In this document: positions 19,768-29,100 of the stretch, piece by piece
Layout of the letters: the number at the start of each line of letters is the position of its first letter
How positions within the stretch are numbered: the stretch's first letter is position 1
Assembly (NCBI GenBank): GCA_016719615.1
Contig: JADJYQ010000001.1
Location: 1,834,501 to 1,898,500 of the forward strand
DNA from: Saprospiraceae bacterium
GTDB taxonomy: Bacteria; Bacteroidota; Bacteroidia; Chitinophagales; Saprospiraceae
Length of the DNA: 64,000 nt
Direction of reading: 5' to 3'
Translations under genes and position numbers: made by a program
The notes under the pieces: model-generated
What the model saw: the letters and a program-made list of their open reading frames with translations, nothing else
Told to the model about the DNA's origin: nothing
Databases searched by the model: none

Positions 19768-19840
19768 CACGGGCAGAAGGACTTGAACCCTCAGCCTACG
19801 GTTTTGGAGACCGTCGCTCTGCCAGTTGAGCTATGCCCGT
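19768..19840 (-). tRNA. tRNA-Trp (CCA)
   Basis: The cloverleaf is complete: acceptor stem ACGGGCA/TGCCCGT, D-arm with AGCTCAACTGGCAGAGC, anticodon loop CTCCAAA with anticodon CCA, and T-loop GGTTCAAGTCC. CCA is not encoded at the 3' end. It lies between tuf and secE, the standard Bacteroidota arrangement. Confidence 0.96.
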
Positions 19841-19897
19841 TTGTTTCATTCTGTTTAATTTTTACATTAAGCAAAATGAAGACGTGAATTATCTTAT

Positions 19898-21094
19898 TTA
19901 ATCTAATATTTCAGTTACCTGACCTGCACCAACCGTACGACCACCTTCTCGGATTGCAAAACGCAAACCTTTCTCCATGGCAATTGGATTGATCAAAGTA
20001 ACTTCCAAAGAAATATTATCACCCGGCATAACCATTTCTACTCCTTCAGGTAATAAACACTCTCCAGTTACATCCGTTGTTCTAAAATAGAACTGAGGTC
20101 TGTATCCTTTGAAAAACGGAGTATGTCGACCACCTTCATCTTTTGAAAGTACGTATACTTCTCATTTAAATTTCATATGCGGTTTTACAGAACCTGGAGC
20201 ACAAATAACCATTCCTCTGCGGATATCATCCTTCTCCATACCTCTCAATAAAAGACCTGCATTATCACCAGCTTCACCGCGATCCAATAATTTACGGAAC
20301 ATTTCTACTCCTGTTATAGTTGAAGTCAAAGCTTTTTCACCAGGTGCCTGCATCCCAATAATTTCAACACCTTCACCTACTTTTATAATACCTCTTTCAA
20401 TTCTTCCGGTTGCAACAGTTCCACGACCTGTGATTGAAAATACATCTTCAACAGGCATTAGGAATGGTTGATCCACCAAACGCACTGGTTCAGGAATTTC
20501 ATTGTCCACAGCATCCATCAAATCCATGATAGCTTTCTTTCCTCCCTCTTCGCCTTCCAATGCTTTTAAGGCTGACCCTTTAATTACAGAAGCATTGTCA
20601 CCATCAAATTGATATTTGCTTAAAAGTTCGCGAACTTCCATCTCTACAAGATCCAACATTTCAGGATCGTCAACTAAGTCCACTTTATTCATGAATACCA
20701 CAACACTTGGTACACCTACCTGTCTTGCCAACAGAATGTGTTCTCTGGTTTGAGGCATAGGTCCATCTGTTGCAGCTACAACGAGAATTGCTCCGTCCAT
20801 TTGAGCTGCACCTGTTACCATGTTTTTTACATAGTCGGCGTGACCCGGACAATCTACGTGCGCATAATGTCTTTTAAGAGTTTCGTACTCTACGTGCGCA
20901 GTGTTAATGGTAATACCCCTTTCTTTTTCTTCGGGAGCATTATCAATTGAATCGTAATCCTTTTTTTGAGCAAGTCCCTTCTCTGCCAAAACCATAGTGA
21001 TAGCAGATGTCAAGGTTGTTTTACCGTGGTCAACGTGACCGATAGTACCGATGTTGACGTGCGGTTTTGACCGATTAAATGTTTCCTTTGCCAT
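19898..21094 (-). CDS. tuf: Elongation factor Tu with an in-frame TGA stop at codon 311
   Basis: EF-Tu delivers aminoacyl-tRNA to the ribosome. The frame has GHVDHGKTTL (G1), DCPGHADYVKNM (G3), NKVDLVDD (G4) and GSALKALEG (G5), then domain 2. A TGA at 20162-20164 follows KPHMKFK. The same frame continues without further interruption through EVYVLSKDEGGRHTPFF, RPQFYFRTTDVTGE and RTVGAGQVTEILD to a TAA at 19898. The total is 398 residues, normal length. TCA (Ser, as in E. coli EF-Tu at this position) differs from TGA by one base. No second tuf copy is visible here. I treat the stop as a probable consensus error; a real truncation would remove domain 3. Confidence 0.95.
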
Positions 21095-21142
21095 TGTTGA
21101 CTATTTTTGCTTTTATGTTAAATAAGATAATATTACCTGTTG

Positions 21143-21214
<72 letters not shown>

Positions 21215-21495
21215 TAGAAATAGTTGGATCCGGTTTTTTACCTTCTCGACTTTGTTTTTAATTTTCCACACTTTTGTGAAATCTTTTCTTCTCAACCATG
21301 AATCCTGGCGCTAAAAGTGCTGTATACCACCTTAGTTTTACTTTTACTAATGATGGTTGGATCAGGTCTTATATTCATTTCTTTCTTCCTATTCTTGTCA
21401 AACACTTTTGTCTGACACCAAATGTTGCTTTCAACCCTGTTTCATACCTCTGTGATTATAAATTCATATTATTGAATCTAATCACGATTTAATTG

Positions 21496-21568
21496 AGCAG
21501 GAGACGAGACTCGAACCCGCGACCCTTAGCTTGGAAGGCTAATGCTCTACCAACTGAGCTACTCCCGC
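21496..21568 (-). tRNA. tRNA-Gly (TCC)
   Basis: Acceptor GCGGGAG pairs with CTCCTGC (one G-T wobble). The D-arm is TAGCTCAGTTGGTAGAGC, the anticodon loop CTTCCAA has TCC (UCC), and the T-loop is GGTTCGAGTCT. A CA-rich tract ending in CCGAATT directly abuts its 5' end. About 280 bases separate it from the Thr(GGT) gene and about 270 from the Tyr gene; I see no gene in either spacer. Confidence 0.95.
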
Positions 21569-21604
21569 AATTCGGCATGTGTATGCGTGTGTGCATGTGT
21601 GTGA
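21569..21604. repeat. CA/TG-rich tract abutting tRNA-Gly
   Basis: On the plus strand this is a run of TG dinucleotides broken by CA and CG (for example TGTGTATGCGTGTGTGCATG). On the tRNA's own strand it reads as a CA-rich stretch that ends in CCGAATT exactly at the tRNA 5' end. A similar tract with the same CCGAATT junction precedes tRNA-Ala near 32.85 kb. Confidence 0.8.
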
Positions 21605-21837
21605 TAAGGGCTAATTTCTTTATAGATTTATCTTTATAATCTATTTTTTATTTTTGAATTGTGGTTTTTGAACTCAGGCATATGAAAATCTGCCTAACAT
21701 CAAAAATTCTCCAATTCCTCAGTTTTAAATCTCTGCTTGTCTTTTTGGGTTCGTGATAAAAGCAGGCATTTCTTTAAAATTCTGCTTCGATACCTCTCCC
21801 TCTCTAGCTCATTCAGACCCTCACTAACACTGAATTG

Positions 21838-21920
21838 TGGGGGTGATTGGATTCGAACCCATTCAGTCAAAGACACCAGATTTACAGTCTGGCCCGGCTC
21901 TCCAACTCCGGCGCACCCCC
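21838..21920 (-). tRNA. tRNA-Tyr (GTA)
   Basis: An 83-base class II tRNA with acceptor GGGGGTG/CACCCCC, anticodon stem-loop CAGACTGTAAATCTG with anticodon GTA (GUA), a long variable arm (GTGTCTTTGACTGAAT region) and T-loop GGTTCGAATCC. It is 12 bases downstream of tRNA-Thr(TGT). Confidence 0.96.
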
Positions 21921-21932
21921 ATCAAAGAACTG

Positions 21933-22005
21933 AGCCAGTGGACGGACTCGAACCCCCGACCAGCTGATTACAAGTCAGCTGCTCTACCAACTGAGCTACA
22001 CTGGC
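21933..22005 (-). tRNA. tRNA-Thr (TGT)
   Basis: Complete cloverleaf with acceptor GCCAGTG/CACTGGC, D-arm TAGCTCAGTTGGTAGAGC, anticodon loop CTTGTAA with TGT (UGU), and T-loop GGTTCGAGTCC. It is the first tRNA after the promoter at 22054-22086. Confidence 0.96.
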
Positions 22006-22053
22006 TTCTGCTTATTAAAAGGCATACGATTATACCCTCCAAAAAAGAGATTG

Positions 22054-22086
22054 CAAAGATATAACTATTTGAAAAAATGGCTCAAA
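22054..22086 (-). promoter_or_regulatory. Bacteroidota-type promoter for the tRNA-tuf-secE-nusG cluster
   Basis: On the minus strand a TTTG element, a 21-base spacer and TATCTTTG match the Bacteroidota sigma-70 consensus (TTTG, about 19-21, TAnnTTTG). It lies about 50 bases upstream of tRNA-Thr(TGT) and downstream of the hpf stop. It is therefore well placed to drive the four tRNAs and tuf, and possibly genes through to rpoC. Confidence 0.8.
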
Positions 22087-22177
22087 AAAAAATACAAGTA
22101 ATTGTTAATCATTACTATACTACATATCAAATTGAATATCAATACAATATGTACTAAAAAATGAGCTTCGCTCCTTA

Positions 22178-22480
22178 TTAATGCTTCGCTTGTATTTTTG
22201 TTTTGTATTTCCCCCATTGTATTTTGAGAATGTTAAGTGCATCTCGAATGGCTTCTTCAAAAGATTTTCGGGTAGATTTAGCAATAAGAGGATGTCCGGG
22301 AATATTTATGATAAGTTCCACCACTTTGTCTTGTACCTGGCCTGTTTTTTCAAGCTTTAAAATGACTTTTGCTTCTAGATTATCCTGTCCCAACAACCTG
22401 CCAAACCTGGCTAATTTTTCTTCAATGTATTGAAGTAATTTGGTGTCTGCATCAAAATGAATGGATTGAATTCTGGTCAT
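22178..22480 (-). CDS. hpf: Ribosome hibernation promoting factor (short HPF/RaiA family)
   Basis: A 100-residue protein of the sigma-54 modulation/S30EA family that binds the 30S decoding centre in resting cells. It begins MTRIQSIHFDADTKLLQYI (ATG at 22480; the longer start at 22492 adds only four residues). It shows the beta-alpha-beta pattern with KVILKLEKTG, VVELIINIPG and a C-terminal helix (KSFEEAIRDALNILKIQW). The long-form C-terminal dimerisation domain is absent, so this is the short form. It follows the xerC-like gene on the same strand. Confidence 0.9.
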   Translation of the reverse strand: MTRIQSIHFDADTKLLQYIEEKLARFGRLLGQDNLEAKVILKLEKTGQVQDKVVELIINIPGHPLIAKSTRKSFEEAIRDALNILKIQWGKYKTKIQAKH

Positions 22481-22532
22481 CATTTTTATCATTTTAGGTT
22501 AAATAATAATATATCATTAAAGATTCATTTGT

Positions 22533-23420
22533 TCACTCCGCTTTTGGGTGACAACTGGTATAGGCCTTTTTCAATTGTTCAATTGAATTGTGTACATAAA
22601 TCTGGGTTGCTGCCAAATTTGAATGCCCCAAAAGGCTTTTTACGGCATTGATGTCAGCCCCGCTATCTGCCAAATGTGTTGCAAAAGAATGGCGCAGCAC
22701 ATGAGGACTCTTTTTTAATATTGTCGTTTTGTCAACAAGCCAGCCTTTGACTATCAAATAGACCATTTTGGGGTATAATTGCTTACCGTTCTTCAAGAGG
22801 AATAAATATTGCAAACCAGAGCTATCTACTTTTGCCCTATATCTTAAATAACGAGAAAATACTGCTTTAAGTTCTTCTCCAAATGGAATAATTCGCTCTT
22901 TTCCTCCCTTTCCCAAAACCTTTAATTGGCGATAATGCAAATTAAGGTCCGTAAGTTTTAGTGCCACCAACTCAGCTCTTCTTAAACCAAGCTCATACAA
23001 ACACCGCAACACCGCAAAATTTAGAAACATAAGGTCATCGGATTCCTCTTCGGGAAGGTCCTTTAGGCATAAGAGATCCTGCGATCTAATGACAACAGGT
23101 AATCTCTTTTTTATTTTAGGCACCGTTAATTTGGACGCCGGGTTGATTTTTAAACCTTTGCGCTTCTTCAAAAATTTATAAAATGCATTAAGCGAAGATA
23201 TTTTACGCCTTACTGACCGTGGCTCAATCTTTACAGAACTCAGGTGAGCCAACCAGGATCGCAAATGCAAAAATTCAGCCCCCTCTGGAGACATTCTATC
23301 GTAATGAATAGTAAGATAGTTCGAGAACTGGGCAATGTCGCTAAGATAAGCCTGACAAGTATGCTCTGAATAGCGTTTTTCTGCCCTAAGGTAGGATTCA
23401 AATAAATCTAAATAGTTCAT
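22533..23420 (-). CDS. xerC: Tyrosine recombinase XerC/XerD
   Basis: A 295-residue site-specific recombinase of the chromosome-dimer-resolution type. The N-terminal SAM-like core-binding domain starts YLDLFESYLRAEKRYSEHT. The catalytic domain shows LGLRRAEL (first Arg), LGKGGKERIIPFG (Lys), HVLRHSFATHL (HxxR), LLGHSNLAATQIYVH (His and nucleophile Tyr). The length and housekeeping neighbours (rpsU upstream, hpf downstream) fit a chromosomal Xer protein, not a phage integrase. I cannot separate XerC from XerD by sequence alone. Confidence 0.9.
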   Translation of the reverse strand: MNYLDLFESYLRAEKRYSEHTCQAYLSDIAQFSNYLTIHYDRMSPEGAEFLHLRSWLAHLSSVKIEPRSVRRKISSLNAFYKFLKKRKGLKINPASKLTVPKIKKRLPVVIRSQDLLCLKDLPEEESDDLMFLNFAVLRCLYELGLRRAELVALKLTDLNLHYRQLKVLGKGGKERIIPFGEELKAVFSRYLRYRAKVDSSGLQYLFLLKNGKQLYPKMVYLIVKGWLVDKTTILKKSPHVLRHSFATHLADSGADINAVKSLLGHSNLAATQIYVHNSIEQLKKAYTSCHPKAE

Positions 23421-23475
23421 CCGTTAGCAAAGCTAACTAACAACTAACGAATTATTTAAATATTAAAGAAATTTA

Positions 23476-23667
23476 TTACATGTACTTAGCTACATACTCC
23501 TGACGGTACACAGCTTTTAGAACTTCAGATCTACGCGATACAGAAGGCTTCGTGAAGTGCTTGCGCTTGCGCAATTGGCGCAAAGTCTGAGATTGCTCAA
23601 ATTTTTTCTTATACTTCTTGAGCGCCCTGTCAATGGATTCCATTTCTTTTACATCAATAATGAGCAT
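23476..23667 (-). CDS. rpsU: 30S ribosomal protein S21
   Basis: A 63-residue bS21 protein that sits near the anti-Shine-Dalgarno region of 16S rRNA. It starts MLIIDVKEMESIDRALKKYK and has the basic stretch LRQLRKRKHFTKPSVSRRSE. It is followed by xerC and hpf on the same strand. The rpsU-xer-hpf-tuf order is common in Bacteroidota. Confidence 0.96.
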   Translation of the reverse strand: MLIIDVKEMESIDRALKKYKKKFEQSQTLRQLRKRKHFTKPSVSRRSEVLKAVYRQEYVAKYM

Positions 23668-23690
23668 ATTTTCTTTTAATGTTTGGACCG

Positions 23691-23698
23691 CAAAGGTA
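23691..23698 (-). promoter_or_regulatory. Candidate -7 element for rpsU
   Basis: The minus strand reads TACCTTTG, an exact match to TAnnTTTG, 24 bases upstream of the rpsU start. A convincing -33 TTG is not seen at the right distance, so this is a partial promoter match. Confidence 0.45.
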
Positions 23699-23720
23699 AA
23701 ATTTATTTGAGTTATCCCAT

Positions 23721-23759
23721 AAAAAAAAATAGCGGATTAAAGAATCCGCTATTTTTTTA
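23721..23759. terminator. Intrinsic terminator after the SusC/SusD operon
   Basis: A 16-bp stem (AAAAAAATAGCGGATT at 23723-23738 with AATCCGCTATTTTTTT at 23743-23758) closes a four-base AAAG loop and is flanked by A and T tracts. It lies just downstream of the stop of the lipoprotein gene at 23776 and upstream of the rpsU promoter, so its main role is ending the uptake operon. Confidence 0.92.
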
Positions 23760-23775
23760 TCTAAAAGATAAGAAT

Positions 23776-24600
23776 TTATTGTTTTTCAAACACTCTTATC
23801 GCAGTGTGACCCCAGGCACATAAGGCACCATCGGGATGCAAAGAAGAATTGTTTGCAGAAGGAAATTCGAACACTTTCCATCTGAAAGTAATTGGGCTTA
23901 AGGAAGCAATTTCCGGTGGGAATGCATCATATTCGCCCGCAGTCTTTGAGACCGGAGCTGCAGGTGCTACCAATCTTAATCCACCTCCACAACCATCGGT
24001 TTGGACCGGAAAGGCCAATGAATCACCTCCGGATTGGTTCTTAAAATTATATAGCAAATAAGGTACAAATGTGACAGCAGCGCCTCCTGGTTGGCCAATG
24101 ATATACACGCCATCAAAAACTTTAGTGATATCCTGCAAATGTCCGTTAGCAGTTCTTCTGTAAGTACCTTCCATTGCGGTTGGGCCTGGATTAGCGATTG
24201 GACCGGCAATTACGATATTGGCACTTGTAGTTACTTTATAACCACCCTTGTTAAATTTTTCAAAACCAATACTGTAACCTCCTATCTCAGATAAATCTGG
24301 TACGCCCAGATTCTCGGACTTAAGAATATTCACAGAATCTGATCCTGTTTTTCCGCCATGGCCTCCTACCATTCCAAAAACAGTATCCACTGCAATTGCC
24401 ACTACTTCAGGTAAATCGGCTAAAAGTGTAGCCTGTCCAACTCCATATACATATGAATCTGCCATCAACTTTTCAGCAATAAAAGGCAAACTAATTTGTT
24501 GTGGAGTCGAAGGTACAAGATCGTCGTCTTTACACGCATTTATGAGCAGTGTCAAGAACAATATCGAAGCTAAATAATAGATTTTATTTTTCATAGTCAT
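23776..24600 (-). CDS. Lipoprotein of unknown function in the SusC/SusD operon
   Basis: A 274-residue protein with a lipoprotein signal: a hydrophobic stretch (YYLASILFLTLL) followed by the lipobox INAC and the acidic residues KDDD, which in Bacteroidota favour export to the cell surface. I do not recognise a domain in the remainder. It is Gly- and Pro-rich (GMVGGHGGKTGSD, GQPGGAAV). The gene follows susD by 11 bases and precedes the terminator. By position it may be a third surface component of the uptake complex, like SusE/F proteins, but no sequence similarity is claimed. Confidence 0.75.
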   Translation of the reverse strand: MTMKNKIYYLASILFLTLLINACKDDDLVPSTPQQISLPFIAEKLMADSYVYGVGQATLLADLPEVVAIAVDTVFGMVGGHGGKTGSDSVNILKSENLGVPDLSEIGGYSIGFEKFNKGGYKVTTSANIVIAGPIANPGPTAMEGTYRRTANGHLQDITKVFDGVYIIGQPGGAAVTFVPYLLYNFKNQSGGDSLAFPVQTDGCGGGLRLVAPAAPVSKTAGEYDAFPPEIASLSPITFRWKVFEFPSANNSSLHPDGALCAWGHTAIRVFEKQ

Positions 24601-24611
24601 TGTAAGTTTAA

Positions 24612-26084
24612 TTATTTATCCCAAAATACTTTCGCAGTTAAACCATGTTGTCCAACAAAATTCTGATTCAAGCTTTCCTCAATTTCCGGATATGGAAGTA
24701 TACTTGGAAATATTCCAGTACCTAATGCATTTTTTGTTGGGCTCTTAAATATACCGCCATTGCTTGCAAATAAAGGCTGTCCGGCGTCATCCATTCTTCT
24801 GGTTTCAATCCAGGATTCGATTGGCTGAAGGCCATTCATACAGACCCATTTTTGATATGCTATGGATTTTATTGGATTTGCAGCATCGAAGGCACCTTTA
24901 CCGGCCAGATAGGTTGCATCAGCTCCTGCAGTAACACCCAAATAAGCAAAACTTTCTTTGACTGCATTTTCATAGGAAACTTTTGCATCGCCACCGGCTC
25001 CAAGAGCTGCAGCTTCTGCCAAAAGCAAATTACCTTCCCAAGCAGATAAAAATATGACTGGAGCGGTAGGGCTAAAAATTAAACCACCTGCGGATTTAAG
25101 TGCGCCGGCAGGTTTAGAAAAAACAGCCGAACTAGTAGGTGCTTGTTCAACGTCACCAGGATCCATTCCTTTGTGATCTCCATTGTCATTTCTATCATAC
25201 AGATAGTCAATACGTGGATCGTTCGTACTTTCCAAATAATTTAATGCAGTTGTTGTAGCAACATAGAAATTGCCAAGTGCCGTACTTTTAGCAGCTGTCC
25301 AAAATGGATTGCTACCAGTAGAACCGCCAGGAAATCTAACCATTGCAGCTTCATCATTGGTCGTAATAAATGGAGCACCGCTTGCAATCAATTCTGTAGC
25401 CTTAGCGGTATTGCCTGAGCGCAAATACAATTTCAACAACAAAGTATTTGCAAACTTTTCCCATTTAGCCAAATCGCCACCATAAACCAGATCATCGCCT
25501 GCAGGATGTCTAAAAGAACCTCCGTCATGCAAAATCTGAGCTGCAGATATTAATTCCGCTGCAAGTGCAGGATAAACCACATCTTTAGCATTGTCGTATT
25601 TTGGATGGAGTATGGATCCATCTTCAATATCACCTTTTAGTGCCTCCAAATAAGGAATATCTCCGAAAAGGTCAGCACAGGTTTGAATGCCATAGGCTTT
25701 CATAATCTTTGCCATTGCCACATAAAACTTTTCTTCAGGAGCTTCTTTAATGATAAAGTTCATATTATTAGCAGCTCTGTAAACAGATCTGAAAATTTCA
25801 TTTCCCTCTGTTGAAGAAAGGATATGTTGATCCGGATCTCCTAAAGACACACCAGGTCCGCCCGTATGATATTGAGACCAGATGCTGATAATAGGAAATA
25901 TTCTTTGGCCGAAACCAATGGCTGTGTACAACTGACCAGAGCTCAACTGCAAACCTAGGTCTGAAGTATTCGACTGGTTAGGATCCACATTTACATCGAG
26001 ATAATTGTCGCACGATGTAATAAATATACTCAGAAATATGATTACTGAAAGTATATGTTTATTTTTAATTAAGTTCATATTCAT
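24612..26084 (-). CDS. SusD/RagB-like nutrient-binding lipoprotein
   Basis: A 490-residue surface lipoprotein that caps a SusC-type channel. It has a signal peptide ending in the lipobox FITSC followed by DNYLDVNVDPNQSN, the usual SusD-family start. Later blocks such as NMNFIIKEAP, QTCADLFGDIPYLEAL and the C-terminal ESWIETRRMDDAGQP resemble the SusD-like_2 subgroup. It follows the SusC gene by 18 bases. The substrate cannot be named because no glycoside hydrolase, peptidase or regulator lies alongside. Confidence 0.9.
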   Translation of the reverse strand: MNMNLIKNKHILSVIIFLSIFITSCDNYLDVNVDPNQSNTSDLGLQLSSGQLYTAIGFGQRIFPIISIWSQYHTGGPGVSLGDPDQHILSSTEGNEIFRSVYRAANNMNFIIKEAPEEKFYVAMAKIMKAYGIQTCADLFGDIPYLEALKGDIEDGSILHPKYDNAKDVVYPALAAELISAAQILHDGGSFRHPAGDDLVYGGDLAKWEKFANTLLLKLYLRSGNTAKATELIASGAPFITTNDEAAMVRFPGGSTGSNPFWTAAKSTALGNFYVATTTALNYLESTNDPRIDYLYDRNDNGDHKGMDPGDVEQAPTSSAVFSKPAGALKSAGGLIFSPTAPVIFLSAWEGNLLLAEAAALGAGGDAKVSYENAVKESFAYLGVTAGADATYLAGKGAFDAANPIKSIAYQKWVCMNGLQPIESWIETRRMDDAGQPLFASNGGIFKSPTKNALGTGIFPSILPYPEIEESLNQNFVGQHGLTAKVFWDK

Positions 26085-26102
26085 AATATTTAATCAGGTT
26101 AA

Positions 26103-29100
26103 TTAGAATTTTACTCTTAATTCAACTCCAAAACTTCTTGACGTAGGTGTTGTTGTGGTTTCAATACCAACAGCATCAGATGCTCCACCAACGCCTCCAA
26201 CTTCAGGATCAGCAAAAGTATTTTCTTCAGCAACCCAGAATTTTAAGTTTTTAGCAAACACACCAAGAGATAATGCACTGAAACCATTTTTTCCTTTAAA
26301 TGAAGGAAAATCATAGAACAAACTCAATTCCCTGAACTTTAGGTATGATGCATCTAACAAGTATTCGCTAGCAGGCAATCCTCTAAAGTAAGAATATGCT
26401 GTAGTTGTTTTTGTATTTGCATCACCATTAGCTGTTACGCTGTTATCAACTACAAATGGTTGTCTGTCATTCAAAAGAGTTGTGATTGCTGTACCATTGA
26501 ATTCAGTACTTAATTTTGTACCAGAATAGAACAATCCGCCTTGTTTACCATCCAATAAAGCATTAAGTGTAAAATTACCTACTCTTAATTCAGTTCCGAA
26601 TGAATATAAGAAATCTGGTTGATAACTTCCAAGATATTCAAGTTCAGCGCTCTTCTCAGGATTTCCACTAGCATTTACGACGATTCTTCCTTGATCATCA
26701 TACACGTAATTTGTTCCTTTAAAAGTACCGAATGGTTGACCTTCAACAGCAACCAGGTTCAAACTACCATGACCTGTGAAGTGTACGATACTTGTGTAAA
26801 TATTCAACTCATCTCCTTCAATTCCGTTGTCAATAATTTCAACAACTTCATTGGTGTTTTTAGACCAAGAACCATATACCTTCCAAGTCAGATTTTGAGT
26901 ATGTACAGGAGTTAAGGACACTCCTATTTCCACGCCTTTATTTGTCATTCGTCCAATATTGACCGGTACAAAAGCGAATCCTGATGACCATGGAATATTT
27001 ACATCAACTATTTGATTTTTTGAATTGATATTGTAATAGGTAAAATTAACTTCTACTCTATCCTTCAACAATCCCATATCAAAACCTACTTCAGTGGTGA
27101 CTGAAAGTTCTGGTTTCAAATCCGGGTTACCAATGCTATTTCCTTTTTGCGCACCTGTTTGGCCATCAAATGGAAAACGCGTCTGGTAATCATCACCTAA
27201 ATCCAATAATAATGGATTTAAATTATAATAGGTATTCAACCTATATAATGGAGCATCTTTTCCTGCGCTACCTATTCCGCCTCTGAATTTAAGGTAATTA
27301 ATAGGTCCTAATTCCACATTTGGTAAAGATGTTGGCACAAATGAAAATCCAACTGCCTGATAAAAGAATCCTCTGTTGCCGTCTGGCAAAGTAGAAGAAT
27401 AATCCTGTCTTGCAGAGTATTCAAAAGTTGCATAGTTTTTATAACTCAAGGAATTATTTAAGTAAATTCCATAAAGTCTGTATTGGGTAGATCTCCGAGT
27501 CGCCCGAGGTTGTTCTACAGAGTTGGTCAAATCATAAAATCCAGGTATTACCAATCCTCCTACAGTCGAACCATTCACGGTTCTACTTGCTTGATCAATT
27601 GAATTAAAACCGACTGTAGTACTTAATTTAAAATCGCTACCAAGAGGCGTCGCATAATTGCCATATAAATCATAAATCAAATCTGTGATTCTTGCAGAAG
27701 CTTCTTTGTAGGATCCTAAACTAAAAACTGAACCCGGAGTTCTTCCTCCATCTAATAATTCACCATCAGCCCAGGTATACGCTGTTTGATATGCGAACTT
27801 AGGACCTTTCTCAGTAACTGTGCTTGATATAAAGTTCGTACTAACGCGACCTGTGAAAGTCAATTTTTCAGTTGGACTAAAAGATAAAGATGCACTAGAC
27901 AATACATTATCTACTGAATTGCGCAAATCTTGGTTATCTAGAATGAAATAAGGATTGATAGAATACTGTCCATAAAATCCTTTAAAATCATGATAAGGGC
28001 TATTATAATCGCGCAATTCTTCAAAAGGAATATTCGAAGGTGTTTGCGTTACAAATGACATTGCAGGTGTACCAGCTGAGTAACCAAATGGATATCCACC
28101 TTCAGTTGCACCTCTTTGATCTAATTTTGAGTAATTGATGCGAAAATCAGATCTCCATTTAGAAGAGAACTGGGCTCCGGCATTTAATTGAATGTTGTGC
28201 TTGTTCAATTCTGTATTAAGAACGATACCCTTATTATTGAAATTGGTATAGGACAAAAGGTAATTAAATTTATCAGTTCCTCCGCTTATGGAGAAATTGT
28301 TTCTTACCGTCTGGCCGATTTCAAAAAAGTTTTTGACATTGTTTTTTACCGCACTATAAGGTCTGATTAATTGTTCGATCTTACCATTAGAAAGTGGTAT
28401 TAAATCACCATGATCATCAAACGGTGCAGAAGTCCAGGGACGCAATTGTCCATCAAATTTGGAACCCCATGCAAAGTTTTCGCCCATAAAAATATTGATT
28501 CCACCGCCGCATCCGTTACAGGATTCATAACCAGAACCATATTGTTCCTGATATTTATAAAGCAATAAAACTTCTTCTACACTAAAGGATGAATTAAATG
28601 AAATATTTGGTTTAGCAGCTTTTTTACCGGATTTGGTTGTAACCAAAATTACTCCGGATCCACCTCTTGAACCGTAAAGTGTTGTTGCGGCCGGACCTTT
28701 TAAAACAGTAACTGATTCAATATCATCGGGATTGATGTCATTTCCACGGTTACCAAAATCTACATAATTGTCGCGGTCACCATCTTTACCTGTTCCTCCA
28801 CCGCCGGAAGTACTGCTGTTGTTGACAGGGACACCATCAACCACGATCAAGGCATTGTTGCCTTGGGTTAAAGAAGTTTCCCCTCTTAGGACAACTCTGG
28901 TAGATGCACCAACAGCACCGGAAGCCTGCCCGATTTTTACGCCGGCAACTTTCCCCTGAAGCGCATTTAAAACGCTTTTATTAGCTGTTGAGTTTAGTTC
29001 GTCTGAACCAATGGTTTGATTGGCATAAACCACATCACTTTTGTTTCTTTTCACACCAAGCGCAGTAATCACCGTTTCTCCCAGAAGGACACCTTCTTCC

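Noticed and set aside
20162..20164. Selenocysteine at the tuf TGA
   Set aside because: The position is not a catalytic Cys in EF-Tu and no SECIS-like structure is evident; a base error is simpler.
22533..23420. Phage or integrative element integrase near the tRNA cluster
   Set aside because: The recombinase has the size and housekeeping neighbours of chromosomal Xer proteins, and no attachment repeats or phage genes are seen.
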